A stretch of 64,000 nucleotides of DNA from positions 1-64,000 of the forward strand of contig CAMDIK010000002.1 in the NCBI GenBank assembly GCA_945898725.1, in the 5' to 3' direction. The translations under genes were made by a program, and so were the position numbers. The stretch comes from Rickettsia typhi. GTDB taxonomy: Bacteria; Pseudomonadota; Alphaproteobacteria; Rickettsiales; Deianiraeaceae. Shown here piece by piece: positions 1-8,376 of this stretch. Below the pieces are notes generated by a model that worked only from the letters and a program-made list of their open reading frames with translations, did not search any database and was not told the origin of the DNA. Numbering within the stretch: the first letter of the stretch is position 1; every line of letters begins with the position of its first letter.

Positions 1-149
1 AATTAGTTCACAAAAATGAAAAAATCAACCCAACCAAGCATACAATTCATTCAATAGATAAGCTATTGGGTGGAAAGTTGTTGGAATTTAAAAGAATTGT
101 AGGCGATATTGACTATCAAATGACAAGTATTCGCAATGCTAATGAGTAA
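1..149 (+). CDS. 3' end of an unidentified protein (partial)
   Basis: An open frame enters from the left edge and ends at the TAA at 147-149, leaving 49 residues that end in SIRNANE. The tail is hydrophilic and rich in Lys, Ile and Asn, with no membrane segment or recognisable motif. It precedes a VirB6-like gene on the same strand, so it may be the C-terminus of another type IV secretion component (VirB4 or a VirB6 paralogue in Rickettsiales), but that rests on position only. The open frame and codon use make it likely to be real. Confidence 0.5.
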   Translation, partial: LVHKNEKINPTKHTIHSIDKLLGGKLLEFKRIVGDIDYQMTSIRNANE

Positions 150-225
150 TTTTACAGAAAAATAAAAAAAATCTCTTGCAAGTAAAGTTTTCAGGCTTAT
201 CAACTGGTAATATTTGTTTGATAAA

Positions 226-315
226 ATGTTCTACGTTTTATGTTTAATACCTTTTTCGTTAATAGGTGCAGCGATATATGAAATAAAAGTTAGAAAAAAG
301 TTTGCCGGGAGATAA
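226..315 (+). CDS. possible 29-residue membrane peptide
   Basis: A short frame starts at ATG 226 and stops at TAA 313-315. It encodes a hydrophobic N-terminal half (FYVLCLIPFSLIGAAIY) followed by a basic tail (KVRKKFAGR), the layout of a single-span membrane peptide. It lies alone between the partial gene and the VirB6-like gene, with no clear ribosome binding site. I recognise no family; it may be chance. Confidence 0.25.
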   Translation: MFYVLCLIPFSLIGAAIYEIKVRKKFAGR

Positions 316-335
316 TTTTCCAATTATTTAATTGA

Positions 336-364
336 TTATTATTTATTAACTCAACAACTATAAT
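336..364 (+). promoter_or_regulatory. possible promoter of the VirB6-like gene
   Basis: A perfect -10 hexamer TATAAT at 359-364 lies 17 bases after a weak -35 (TTATTA, 336-341). Transcription would begin near 371, leaving about 20 bases before the ATG at 392. This favours 392 over the upstream TTG at 380 as the translation start. The weak -35 keeps confidence low. Confidence 0.35.
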
Positions 365-391
365 CTAATATAGACCTATTTGCGTCCAGCG

Positions 392-3300
392 ATGCGCCAT
401 TTTATTCAACATTTGCAACATAAAATAGTAAGCATATTCAATGTGAATTCATTACTTCAAACCGCAAAGCGCATAGTAAAAAAACTGATAAGATATTGCT
501 TCCTACTCTTCCTTTTAATAACAATATTAATATCCTCTCAAAATCAAGCAAAGGCCGTGGCTGGGGGGGTAATTTTTATTTTAACAGCTGTCAACCAAAT
601 GCTAAGGGAAAATGATGAATATGCAAAGCACTGTAATTTAGACATGGGGTGTTTGTTGAAAAAAGTTGTAGGCCCTGCGGGTCCCCAAGAAGAGGCTGAT
701 GCGTGTTTTGCAAATATGGTAACCCTTGGAACTACTTCATTTGCAATCTATTTTATTGCATACGAAGTTACATACAATGTCTGCGAAACCATGGCAAAAA
801 GCACAAAGGGTTATACCACATTTGGAGAAAAGCTATTGTGCCAAGCTGCTGCCAGTGGGAGCGCTATGGCTTATTCAATGGCAAGCGCACTGGCAACAAT
901 TGGAATATGGTACGGAGTTTCGGCAGAAGCGGCAAAAGCTCTAAAGGTTTGCAAAGATGACGAATATCACCCTCTTGCATACACAAATGAAACAATTGGA
1001 GATATTATAGACAGCAACTCTCAAGATAAAATAGAGAAATATTACGACAAAATATGCATACAAGACACCAGAGACGATAAACGTTACTGGCTTAAAAGAA
1101 ATCAGTGTACTGTAATACTTGGTGTGACGGTTTGCGCTCATAGGCCGCAAGGCTATGATGGAATTTTGTGCGTCAGAACATCTTCCACTATGCCATGTAG
1201 TCATGAAATCAACAATGGAAACATGAACGTTCCCACTATTCAAACAAGCGGGGATAAAATATTATATGACAATGACGGCAACGTCAAAATTAATGGTGGA
1301 GATGATAATTTTATGAAGCATTGCAGATTTGTAACGCAAAAAAATGATCTATTTACCAAGGAATCATCGGGTTTGTATGCACTTGTAGATGAAGCCTGTA
1401 GGGGGAATGGAAGTTCAAAATACGGTGCAAGATTTTTAGATCTTACTCTGGTTGTTGAGTGCACTATTGGCACATTTCGTAATATGCTTGAAAAATCCGT
1501 CTCCACTTTTAGCACAACAATAGCCCTATCGGATGAAGATGCTGAATTTATTAATAAACTACAACATGATAAAGCAATTATATCAGGACTTGCCGGGCTG
1601 GTAAGGCCATACGCTTACAAGTTTACCGTGGAAGAGGTTAACCAAACGCTGGCAGATCCAAATTTTACTTACAATTCACAAGTTATCAATAATCTTAGAC
1701 TTGGAAAGGTGCAAAATTTAATCACAGATGCAAGTGGCGTAAGTCAATCTTTGCTTGTATACGACAAGTATAGAGATAAATTGGCAGAAATTCCAGAATT
1801 TCCATTTGACGGAACTACGCAACAGGTGACAGATCTAAAGCAAGTTGAAACATTTTCTGCAAACATTCTAAATGCACTGGGCATCATAGAATCAACAGAC
1901 ATGGACATAGCAAACCTAATCGTCAAAACTTCATCAGGTAATGTTACAGCTCTAAAGGATACATTGCTTGGCAGGTTACAGGGGGTTGTGAAAGCTACAA
2001 CAATTATGTGCGTTGTGTTATATTTTGCCATAATTGGGCTAAAACTGCTATTAGGAGATATGGAGCTTAACCAAAAAGAGCTTCTAACTTCATTTATTAA
2101 CATTGGCGTTGTTGTATATTTTGCAATAGGGGATGGCTGGAAAGATATTGGTGTTAATGTGATAATGCGGGCATCTGCAGGTGTGGCTGAAATAGTAAGT
2201 GATGCCATAAGGGTAGATCTTCGAGACGGCTGCATGTCTCAAACAAAAACGTTTATAGTCAAACCAAGCGATGTAAAAGAAAAGGCAGATGTAGATATAG
2301 ATACCACGTCCGCAATAAGGTATATAGAAAATGCCACAGATATACCATCGGATCTGGGAGCTGTTAATAGAGATAAAATCGACAAAATATGCACAGATAC
2401 CTACTCTGGGTCGGGTAGAATTATGACAGTAAAATATAATATCGTAGTCGGAGAGCAAATCACAGAAGTAAGAGAGTACCAATGTAGACGAGGGGAGTAT
2501 GTGCCAAAATATAACTATAAATTTCCATTCATGCCAGTTGGAATGCCATCTATATTGCAATTAAAGATGAGGGCGTTTAACTACACAGGAGGTTATTTAC
2601 CGCTAAGGTGCACAGATGTAAAAGGAGATTTGCTATATTTCAAAGACTCAAGCAAAACCAGCGTTAGCACAAATCCAACAAACTACATATATTATGCAGA
2701 ACCTTCAACCTGGGGGGTTAATGAATACTTAACATGCAAATACAAACCTGCAGATGGCATGGCATATACCGCACAAGGTCCGCACAAGGACGATTTAGTG
2801 TTAATGGGTTATACTCCAATTGATGTTGCTGATAATCTAAACTTCACCGCATCTTTAATACTTCCAACCGCTATTTATGTTGTAAATTCATACGGCGTAC
2901 TATCCTTTCCACCTTATCTTGGGGGTGAAAAATTTAATAATCTTCTAACGCGATATAGTACAGCAAGAGTTGTCGATAAAAATAGAAAGGCAATCAACAA
3001 AGATTATAAAAATTATCCAATCGTAAAGACAGATTCAGGTTCTATACGAGACTGGGGATTTTTATCAATCTTTGACGGTCTAAGCTGCGTGATTGACAAA
3101 ACGGTTATGGCAAATAATGAGGGATTTCCACAGATTATAACATTTATGCTACAATCTTTGTTCTCCGGATTGGTAGGTGTAATGCTATTTACCACCCTTG
3201 CAGCATTTACTGTCATAGTATTTGTAGTTTGCCTGAAAGTAACGCAAAATTTTATTGTGGGAATGGTTTGCCTTTGTTTTTATATATACCTCGCCCCGGT

Positions 3301-3985
3301 TGTTATTCCAACAATGCTATTTAACTCAACGAAGAAGATTTTTGAAAGCTGGAAGGAGTCTTTAATTTCGTATATTATTTATCCACCTTCAACATTCTTG
3401 GTGATTAGCGTTGTGATTAAAGTGGTAAATATAGTAATGTATGGAACGGAGGGTGACTATAATCAAGAAAAATTATTTAACGCAGATGGCAGCGTTAGTA
3501 AAAACTGCGTAGATGGCAAACCAAAAGATGCAGACACAATGAGCAGTATTCCGTACCTTTGCCTTATTCAATACACGGCAGATAAATTTTCATGGGGACC
3601 TGCATTTATGATAACATTGATATTGTTACCAGTTACCCCTTGGATTGGAATTGCAGCCGGTGTTCTTGCGGCTGGTGCGTCCACCGGGGCTGAAAAAGAG
3701 CTTGAAGTTCTACTCTTTAAAAAAAGCCTTTACGCCTTAATCGCTGTATACCTTTTAGCAGAAATATCTGACAAAATAATGAAAATATTGCAAGAAATGT
3801 TTGGTGGTAAAGATTTATCTATCAAGGGCGGGGTTGGAAGTATATCTCAAGCTGCAAACCCTTCCACCGTTGCAGCTTCGGGGCTTAAAGCAGCATCCAC
3901 AACTGCATCTATTGGCAGAAATGTATCTTCAGGGTCAATGTACAGAATGCGCGCTGCTAAAAAGAACTCTGAGTCCTATGACTAA
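392..3985 (+). CDS. VirB6/TrbL-like type IV secretion membrane protein
   Basis: This 1197-residue protein looks like one of the large VirB6 paralogues of the rickettsial type IV secretion system, an inner-membrane channel component. An N-terminal signal or anchor segment (LLFLLITILISS) is followed by a long, Cys-rich, presumably periplasmic region. Hydrophobic segments come around residues 535-560, and a C-terminal multi-span block from about 925 to 1140 holds the aromatic, Pro-rich stretches typical of VirB6 (FYIYLAPVVIP, then SWKESLISYIIYPP). The tail is Ala/Ser-rich. The length is about four times that of classical VirB6, as in Rickettsiales where the domain is embedded in extended proteins. 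A TTG at 380 is an alternative start. No other virB gene adjoins it on the right, so it may end a virB cluster lying to the left. Which paralogue it is cannot be told from sequence alone. Confidence 0.75.
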   Translation: MRHFIQHLQHKIVSIFNVNSLLQTAKRIVKKLIRYCFLLFLLITILISSQNQAKAVAGGVIFILTAVNQMLRENDEYAKHCNLDMGCLLKKVVGPAGPQEEADACFANMVTLGTTSFAIYFIAYEVTYNVCETMAKSTKGYTTFGEKLLCQAAASGSAMAYSMASALATIGIWYGVSAEAAKALKVCKDDEYHPLAYTNETIGDIIDSNSQDKIEKYYDKICIQDTRDDKRYWLKRNQCTVILGVTVCAHRPQGYDGILCVRTSSTMPCSHEINNGNMNVPTIQTSGDKILYDNDGNVKINGGDDNFMKHCRFVTQKNDLFTKESSGLYALVDEACRGNGSSKYGARFLDLTLVVECTIGTFRNMLEKSVSTFSTTIALSDEDAEFINKLQHDKAIISGLAGLVRPYAYKFTVEEVNQTLADPNFTYNSQVINNLRLGKVQNLITDASGVSQSLLVYDKYRDKLAEIPEFPFDGTTQQVTDLKQVETFSANILNALGIIESTDMDIANLIVKTSSGNVTALKDTLLGRLQGVVKATTIMCVVLYFAIIGLKLLLGDMELNQKELLTSFINIGVVVYFAIGDGWKDIGVNVIMRASAGVAEIVSDAIRVDLRDGCMSQTKTFIVKPSDVKEKADVDIDTTSAIRYIENATDIPSDLGAVNRDKIDKICTDTYSGSGRIMTVKYNIVVGEQITEVREYQCRRGEYVPKYNYKFPFMPVGMPSILQLKMRAFNYTGGYLPLRCTDVKGDLLYFKDSSKTSVSTNPTNYIYYAEPSTWGVNEYLTCKYKPADGMAYTAQGPHKDDLVLMGYTPIDVADNLNFTASLILPTAIYVVNSYGVLSFPPYLGGEKFNNLLTRYSTARVVDKNRKAINKDYKNYPIVKTDSGSIRDWGFLSIFDGLSCVIDKTVMANNEGFPQIITFMLQSLFSGLVGVMLFTTLAAFTVIVFVVCLKVTQNFIVGMVCLCFYIYLAPVVIPTMLFNSTKKIFESWKESLISYIIYPPSTFLVISVVIKVVNIVMYGTEGDYNQEKLFNADGSVSKNCVDGKPKDADTMSSIPYLCLIQYTADKFSWGPAFMITLILLPVTPWIGIAAGVLAAGASTGAEKELEVLLFKKSLYALIAVYLLAEISDKIMKILQEMFGGKDLSIKGGVGSISQAANPSTVAASGLKAASTTASIGRNVSSGSMYRMRAAKKNSESYD

Positions 3986-4015
3986 TTAATAAATTTTACT
4001 TGCATTTTAAAACCC

Positions 4016-4044
4016 TTGCAGAATATGCCTAGTACGTTTATAGT
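4016..4044 (+). promoter_or_regulatory. possible promoter of the symporter gene
   Basis: TTGCAG (4016-4021) and TATAGT (4039-4044) are separated by 17 bases. Transcription would start near 4051, too close to the ATG at 4053 for a normal leader but suitable for the in-frame ATG at 4092. If the promoter is real, it argues for the later start. Confidence 0.35.
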
Positions 4045-4052
4045 GTATTAAT

Positions 4053-5369
4053 ATGAAAATACAATTAATATGGCAGGCACCGACAAAAATAATGGGGAAA
4101 TTTTTCCAAATGGGAATAGGTAAGCAGGTGGTCATTGGTGTAATTTTTGGCGCATTTATAGGGGTTTTGACAAGATTTGTCAATATCGGCATCAAGCCTG
4201 ATCAATTTAAAGTACTTGGGGATGTATTTCTGGATTTAGTAAAAATGACAGTAGTTCCCTTGATATTTTCATCAATAAGTTCGGCAATTTTGTCTATGGA
4301 CGACATGAAAAAATGTGGCAAAGTAGCACTTCAAGGTATGAAATTATTTATTTTTACCACGGCAATTGCGGTTATAATCGGCATTACATCTGCGCATTTT
4401 ATCAAACCAGGTTTTGGAACGAATATTGATACAAAAAGTTTATCCACCAGCGCCAGCGTTGAAAAAATTCTCAATAGCACACAAGCAAAATCTTCCATTG
4501 GAGATAAAATGCTAAATATAATTCCGGATAATATATTCCAAGCAATGTACAATGCAAATCTTATGCAGGTGATATTTTTTGCGGTAATATTTTCAGTATC
4601 AATAGGAATGTTAGAGGGTAAAATACACAAGGGAATTGTATTATTTATTCACGATTTAGCGAAAATAATGTATTCAATGGTGAAAATTGTGATGCGTTTT
4701 GCGCCATTTGGTATATTTGGACTTGCCGTGTGGATAGCGGGAACGCAAAATGCAACAGTTCTTTTGGCATTGTTAAAACTAGTGCTGACCGAGTTATTTG
4801 GCATATCAATACTGGTATTTGTATTTTATCCGCTATTTTTAATTCTAAGATTTAGAATCAACCCACTGCCTTTTATAAAAAAAATGATCCCGGTGCAAAT
4901 GTTCGCACTGGCATCTTGCAGCAGCGCGGCTACCTTGCCTATGAATGTTAAAAATGCCCAGGAAAACATTGGAATATCGCACAAATCTTCCAACCTTTTA
5001 ATGCCAATTGGCACGGGAATAAACATGAACGGAAATGGTTGCGGGTTGCCGATATACGTTATATTTATTGCGCAATTATTTGGCATTCCCCTAGGAATTT
5101 CAGACTATTTTTCAATTGGCGTGCTATGTTTAATCAGCGCAATGGGCTCTCCGCCTGTGCCTGGTGGTGGGGTGATAATTTTAGCAGGAATTTTAACCGC
5201 TTTGGGCTATCCTTTGGAAATATTATCATTAATTTTGGGCGTGGACAAAATGATTTCCCCACTTAGAACGCTTGGAAATGTAACCGGAGATACTTTTGCG
5301 CCGCTTTATGTTGACCTTGCAAATGGAACTTTAGACAAGGACATTTATTTAAAAAAAATTAATACTTGA
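4053..5369 (+). CDS. dicarboxylate/amino-acid:cation symporter (DAACS/SDF family)
   Basis: A 438-residue inner-membrane transporter of the GltP/DctA/GltPh family, taking up glutamate, aspartate or C4-dicarboxylates with Na+ or H+. Family signatures are present: the serine-rich re-entrant loop CSSAATLP (about residues 289-296), the substrate/cation-binding segment GTGINMNGNG (about 320-330, usually NMDGT), and the second hairpin SPPVPGGG (366-373). Eight or so hydrophobic stretches fit the fold. An intracellular bacterium would use it to take up host glutamate or dicarboxylates as carbon and energy sources; this substrate is inferred. The Asp-to-Asn change in the NMDGT motif may alter cation coupling. 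The start could also be ATG 4092, which removes a 13-residue extension and would suit the upstream promoter. Confidence 0.9.
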   Translation: MKIQLIWQAPTKIMGKFFQMGIGKQVVIGVIFGAFIGVLTRFVNIGIKPDQFKVLGDVFLDLVKMTVVPLIFSSISSAILSMDDMKKCGKVALQGMKLFIFTTAIAVIIGITSAHFIKPGFGTNIDTKSLSTSASVEKILNSTQAKSSIGDKMLNIIPDNIFQAMYNANLMQVIFFAVIFSVSIGMLEGKIHKGIVLFIHDLAKIMYSMVKIVMRFAPFGIFGLAVWIAGTQNATVLLALLKLVLTELFGISILVFVFYPLFLILRFRINPLPFIKKMIPVQMFALASCSSAATLPMNVKNAQENIGISHKSSNLLMPIGTGINMNGNGCGLPIYVIFIAQLFGIPLGISDYFSIGVLCLISAMGSPPVPGGGVIILAGILTALGYPLEILSLILGVDKMISPLRTLGNVTGDTFAPLYVDLANGTLDKDIYLKKINT

Positions 5370-5423
5370 TTAATAAATTTTCTGGGTTGTAGATATATTT
5401 GATTTTGACTTTTTTGGCATAAT

Positions 5424-5942
5424 ATGATTATAAATCCAAAGGGAACAGCTTCTTGGCTTGTTGACAATACATCGCTTACTTTTGAACAAATTGCAGGCTT
5501 TTGCGAGCTACATGTGATGGAAGTTTATGCAATTGCAAATGGTGAAATTACTGTTGCCAGCACAAATCCCATAGAAAATCTTCAATTAACACAGGGGGAA
5601 ATTACACGCTGCGAAGGCGATGAAAATTTAATCTTAAAACATGCTAATGCACTGGAAAACCCTGCAAATACCAAAACTAAAAAGGTGAAAAAATATAAAT
5701 TTATGTACCAAAGACACTTACTGCCTTGTGCTGTAAGATTTTTGGTGGAAAAATATCCAAGTATTCCAGATCCTGAAGTTGCAAAACTTGTTGGTGCAAC
5801 AAAGGAAAATGTTGCAAAAATTAGATCAGGCACTCACAAGGGAATAGCGGGGATTGTTCCAAAAGACCCTGTGCTTTCAGGCTTATGCACCAGAAAAGAG
5901 CTGGATGTAATACTTTCCAATCATGGAATATTAGAAAGTTAA
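5424..5942 (+). CDS. trcR: cell-cycle transcriptional regulator TrcR (DUF1013)
   Basis: A 172-residue protein that matches the alphaproteobacterial DUF1013 family (TrcR) along its whole length. The N-terminal block has the family pattern ASWLVDNTSLTFEQIAGFC; the C-terminal block (about 100-165) has a helix-turn-helix-like segment with the Lys-Ile-Arg-Ser-Gly-Thr-His core and ends in DPVLSGLC. The family is conserved across Alphaproteobacteria including Rickettsiales; in Caulobacter it is linked to transcription and cell-cycle control. It stands 54 bases after the symporter and just before the lipoprotein gene, so the three may share a transcript. Molecular targets cannot be read from the sequence. 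Confidence 0.85.
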   Translation: MIINPKGTASWLVDNTSLTFEQIAGFCELHVMEVYAIANGEITVASTNPIENLQLTQGEITRCEGDENLILKHANALENPANTKTKKVKKYKFMYQRHLLPCAVRFLVEKYPSIPDPEVAKLVGATKENVAKIRSGTHKGIAGIVPKDPVLSGLCTRKELDVILSNHGILES

Positions 5943-5969
5943 TACTATAAATAAAATATGGGAAGATAT

Positions 5970-7433
5970 ATGTGCAAAAATACCTTATTGCGTTTAATAA
6001 TTTGCGTAGCATTTACTGCATGTTCAAATAATTCAATATCAAAATACGTGTCAGATTACGCACTTGACAGCTGTCCAACCAATCTAGATGACGCAATATT
6101 TGACACTCAAGTTGCGGATTCTTACAGCTTGCCAATCATACAAAGTGCAATGGAATATGAAAAAACACAAAACGATAAAATTCGCCGCAATATTCTTGCT
6201 TTAACAAAATTAATACGGAATAAAGCACCAGACCCAAAAGACTTCCCATTGTTAAAAAAGCAAATATCCGAAAGAATTGAGAAAAATCTGGAGTCATTCA
6301 GAGCGATGCAAACTTGTCTTGAGGAAGGTGAAATTGGCGGTGAATATATCAGTAAAATTACCACCAATGAAACCTATGAAGACATGCTAACCGCGTCGCG
6401 CATGATATACAGCTCGCACAGGCAAATACTAAATGGCGAACTTCCGCAAAATATTACAATCCAGGAAGGAAAAGTATTTTTCTGCAGCATGGATAAATAT
6501 AAAAATATCGCACTTGGTAAAAGGCAGATAAACTCCCTAATACACGCTTTAATTGCAACAATCGAAGTGCTATATAATACAAATGCTTCCGCGATAAAGC
6601 TCAACGGGCTTGATGTTTCGGAGGATAGTGGAATTTTCACACTAGCAAAGCTGCCAAGAAAATTAATCGTTAGCAACTGCTGGCCTAAAGCGCGAAACTC
6701 AACTTATATATATTCTGAAAAATCAAATTTAGCGGAGAATTATCTAATGCTTATTGGAACTTCTTACAGCGGAATAAAAAATAAAAACACCTTTTCAGTT
6801 GGTTCTCAATACAACCCTTGGTACGTTAATTCGTTTAAACTTTCAAGTAATATCACCCCTCACTACTTACTTTGGTCTCACAGATTTTTCCTAAAACAGG
6901 GATATATTCCAGCAAATTTTGCCAACACCCTTGGATCTTACAACGAATTAATTTCACAATTTGAACCTGTTGAAATAAAAAATAACAAGTACATTCAACC
7001 TGGATTCTTAGTTGTTATTAGAAATTTTTGCAACACAAGCACCCAGAAAGAATATATTATCAACGGCGTAGATGGCGTTGTTGGGTTGGTTATGGACTAC
7101 GACCAAGCCTCTGGAAATATGATTATCCTCACCGAGTATCAGAACTTTACAGGCACAAATAAATCTGGGCTAGGCTATGACACAATATCTTTAAAACCAG
7201 GAAAGATACTCAACAAAGAACTGCACTTTTTTAGACCTAAAAATAATACACCGTCTAATGCCAATGAAGAAAAGGAGGGAGTGGTGAATTTTTCACAAGA
7301 ATCGAATACAATCCAATCAAGTATAACAAATTTACCAAAAAGACAAGATATGCTGGAACAGGAAGGTGAAAAAATGATAAAACCAGCAGGAGAAAAGCAA
7401 CCATCAAAGTTGTTATTAAGTAAAATGGAATAA
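5970..7433 (+). CDS. predicted lipoprotein of unknown function
   Basis: A 487-residue protein with a basic N-terminus, a hydrophobic core (LIICVAFTAC) and a Cys at the lipobox position, so it is probably lipid-anchored; FTAC is an imperfect lipobox. The mature part is mostly soluble, with a helical region (about 50-110), a central domain rich in aromatic residues (about 150-400), and a low-complexity Gln/Glu/Lys tail from about 420. I recognise no family. The start at 5970 is chosen because GGAAG lies four bases upstream; ATG 5958 in the same frame is the alternative. It follows trcR by 27 bases and may be cotranscribed. Confidence 0.7.
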   Translation: MCKNTLLRLIICVAFTACSNNSISKYVSDYALDSCPTNLDDAIFDTQVADSYSLPIIQSAMEYEKTQNDKIRRNILALTKLIRNKAPDPKDFPLLKKQISERIEKNLESFRAMQTCLEEGEIGGEYISKITTNETYEDMLTASRMIYSSHRQILNGELPQNITIQEGKVFFCSMDKYKNIALGKRQINSLIHALIATIEVLYNTNASAIKLNGLDVSEDSGIFTLAKLPRKLIVSNCWPKARNSTYIYSEKSNLAENYLMLIGTSYSGIKNKNTFSVGSQYNPWYVNSFKLSSNITPHYLLWSHRFFLKQGYIPANFANTLGSYNELISQFEPVEIKNNKYIQPGFLVVIRNFCNTSTQKEYIINGVDGVVGLVMDYDQASGNMIILTEYQNFTGTNKSGLGYDTISLKPGKILNKELHFFRPKNNTPSNANEEKEGVVNFSQESNTIQSSITNLPKRQDMLEQEGEKMIKPAGEKQPSKLLLSKME

Positions 7434-7669
7434 TGTAATGATGTAATTTTAGCACGATAAAACTACAAACTCATCAATCAACCTGAAAATTCACCCTTCA
7501 ATATTATAAAAAATAAAACCAGAGCCAATGCGAACATGCACTCGCCAATCTAATGTACCATTTTTTCATATTACAAATCCAAAACACAACCACCCTACTG
7601 CCTTGCATGTTGCCGATATTTAATGGCGCAATATGTGGTAAAGTGTATTAACTCCACAACCAAATATCA

Positions 7670-8326
7670 CTAACGAACCCATCCATTATTCTTTTTCTGA
7701 GCATAACTACAAGCACGAGCAGCTTCAATTACGCCTGCTGAAGACTTTTTGGTATGCCCATTTATACCTGGGCATTTTTTACCAAAACCTTCCTTAGATA
7801 TTTCAAATTCCTCGTTCAATGATTCGCGTATTTCAACTTTTTTCCCTCTTTTTTCAGAACACTTTAATATTCCTTCAAACCTTGGATATAATACCTTTGC
7901 ACCTTCGAGGGTTTTTAATTTTCTTCGCAAATCTTCATTTTTTTCCTTACACACCTTTAATTCCCAGGTATCACGAAATCCATATTCCTGGAGATTTTTA
8001 TTTTCACTCTTAAATTCTGCAAACTTTTTTTGAAGAAGCTGAATTTTTTGCTCCGATTCGTATATTTTTTTTAATATATCGGCATTTTTAGCAAATAGAT
8101 ATTTATTTTCTTGTTTACACTTAGTCAAATTAACTTTCAATTTATCTACATATTCAATTAAAAACTTATTATCTCGTTTTAAGTTTTCAACTTCCATTTT
8201 ACGAATTGCGTGCTTTTTACACACATGAGGCTTTTTTTCGACCACCAATAAACTAACTTTCTTTAGATTTATCGGCGGCAAACTCGTAACTTGACTTTTC
8301 ATAAAGATAAATATAACCAATGCCAT
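7670..8326 (-). CDS. hypothetical coiled-coil protein
   Basis: This encodes 218 residues. A short hydrophobic N-terminus (MALVIFIF) is followed from about residue 45 to 150 by a Lys/Glu/Leu/Asn-rich region with heptad-like spacing, typical of a coiled coil. The C-terminal 60 residues are basic and contain several Cys. ATG 8302 (MKSQ...) is an alternative start that removes the hydrophobic segment. No family is recognised. It sits between 236 bases of non-coding sequence on one side and aspS, same strand, on the other (50 bases). A structural or secreted role is possible but unsupported. Confidence 0.6.
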   Translation of the reverse strand: MALVIFIFMKSQVTSLPPINLKKVSLLVVEKKPHVCKKHAIRKMEVENLKRDNKFLIEYVDKLKVNLTKCKQENKYLFAKNADILKKIYESEQKIQLLQKKFAEFKSENKNLQEYGFRDTWELKVCKEKNEDLRRKLKTLEGAKVLYPRFEGILKCSEKRGKKVEIRESLNEEFEISKEGFGKKCPGINGHTKKSSAGVIEAARACSYAQKKNNGWVR

Positions 8327-8376
8327 TATAGCATAATATTACGTCATTGGCAAGTACTTTTTTAAAATATCAAAAT

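Noticed and set aside
1744..2560. Long antisense open frames within the VirB6-like gene
   Set aside because: They are shadows of a convincing coding frame, with skewed composition and no promoter or motif support.
7434..7669. Possible small gene or RNA in the gap after the lipoprotein gene
   Set aside because: Only a 34-codon Trp-rich minus-strand frame without a ribosome binding site and no stable structure can be seen.
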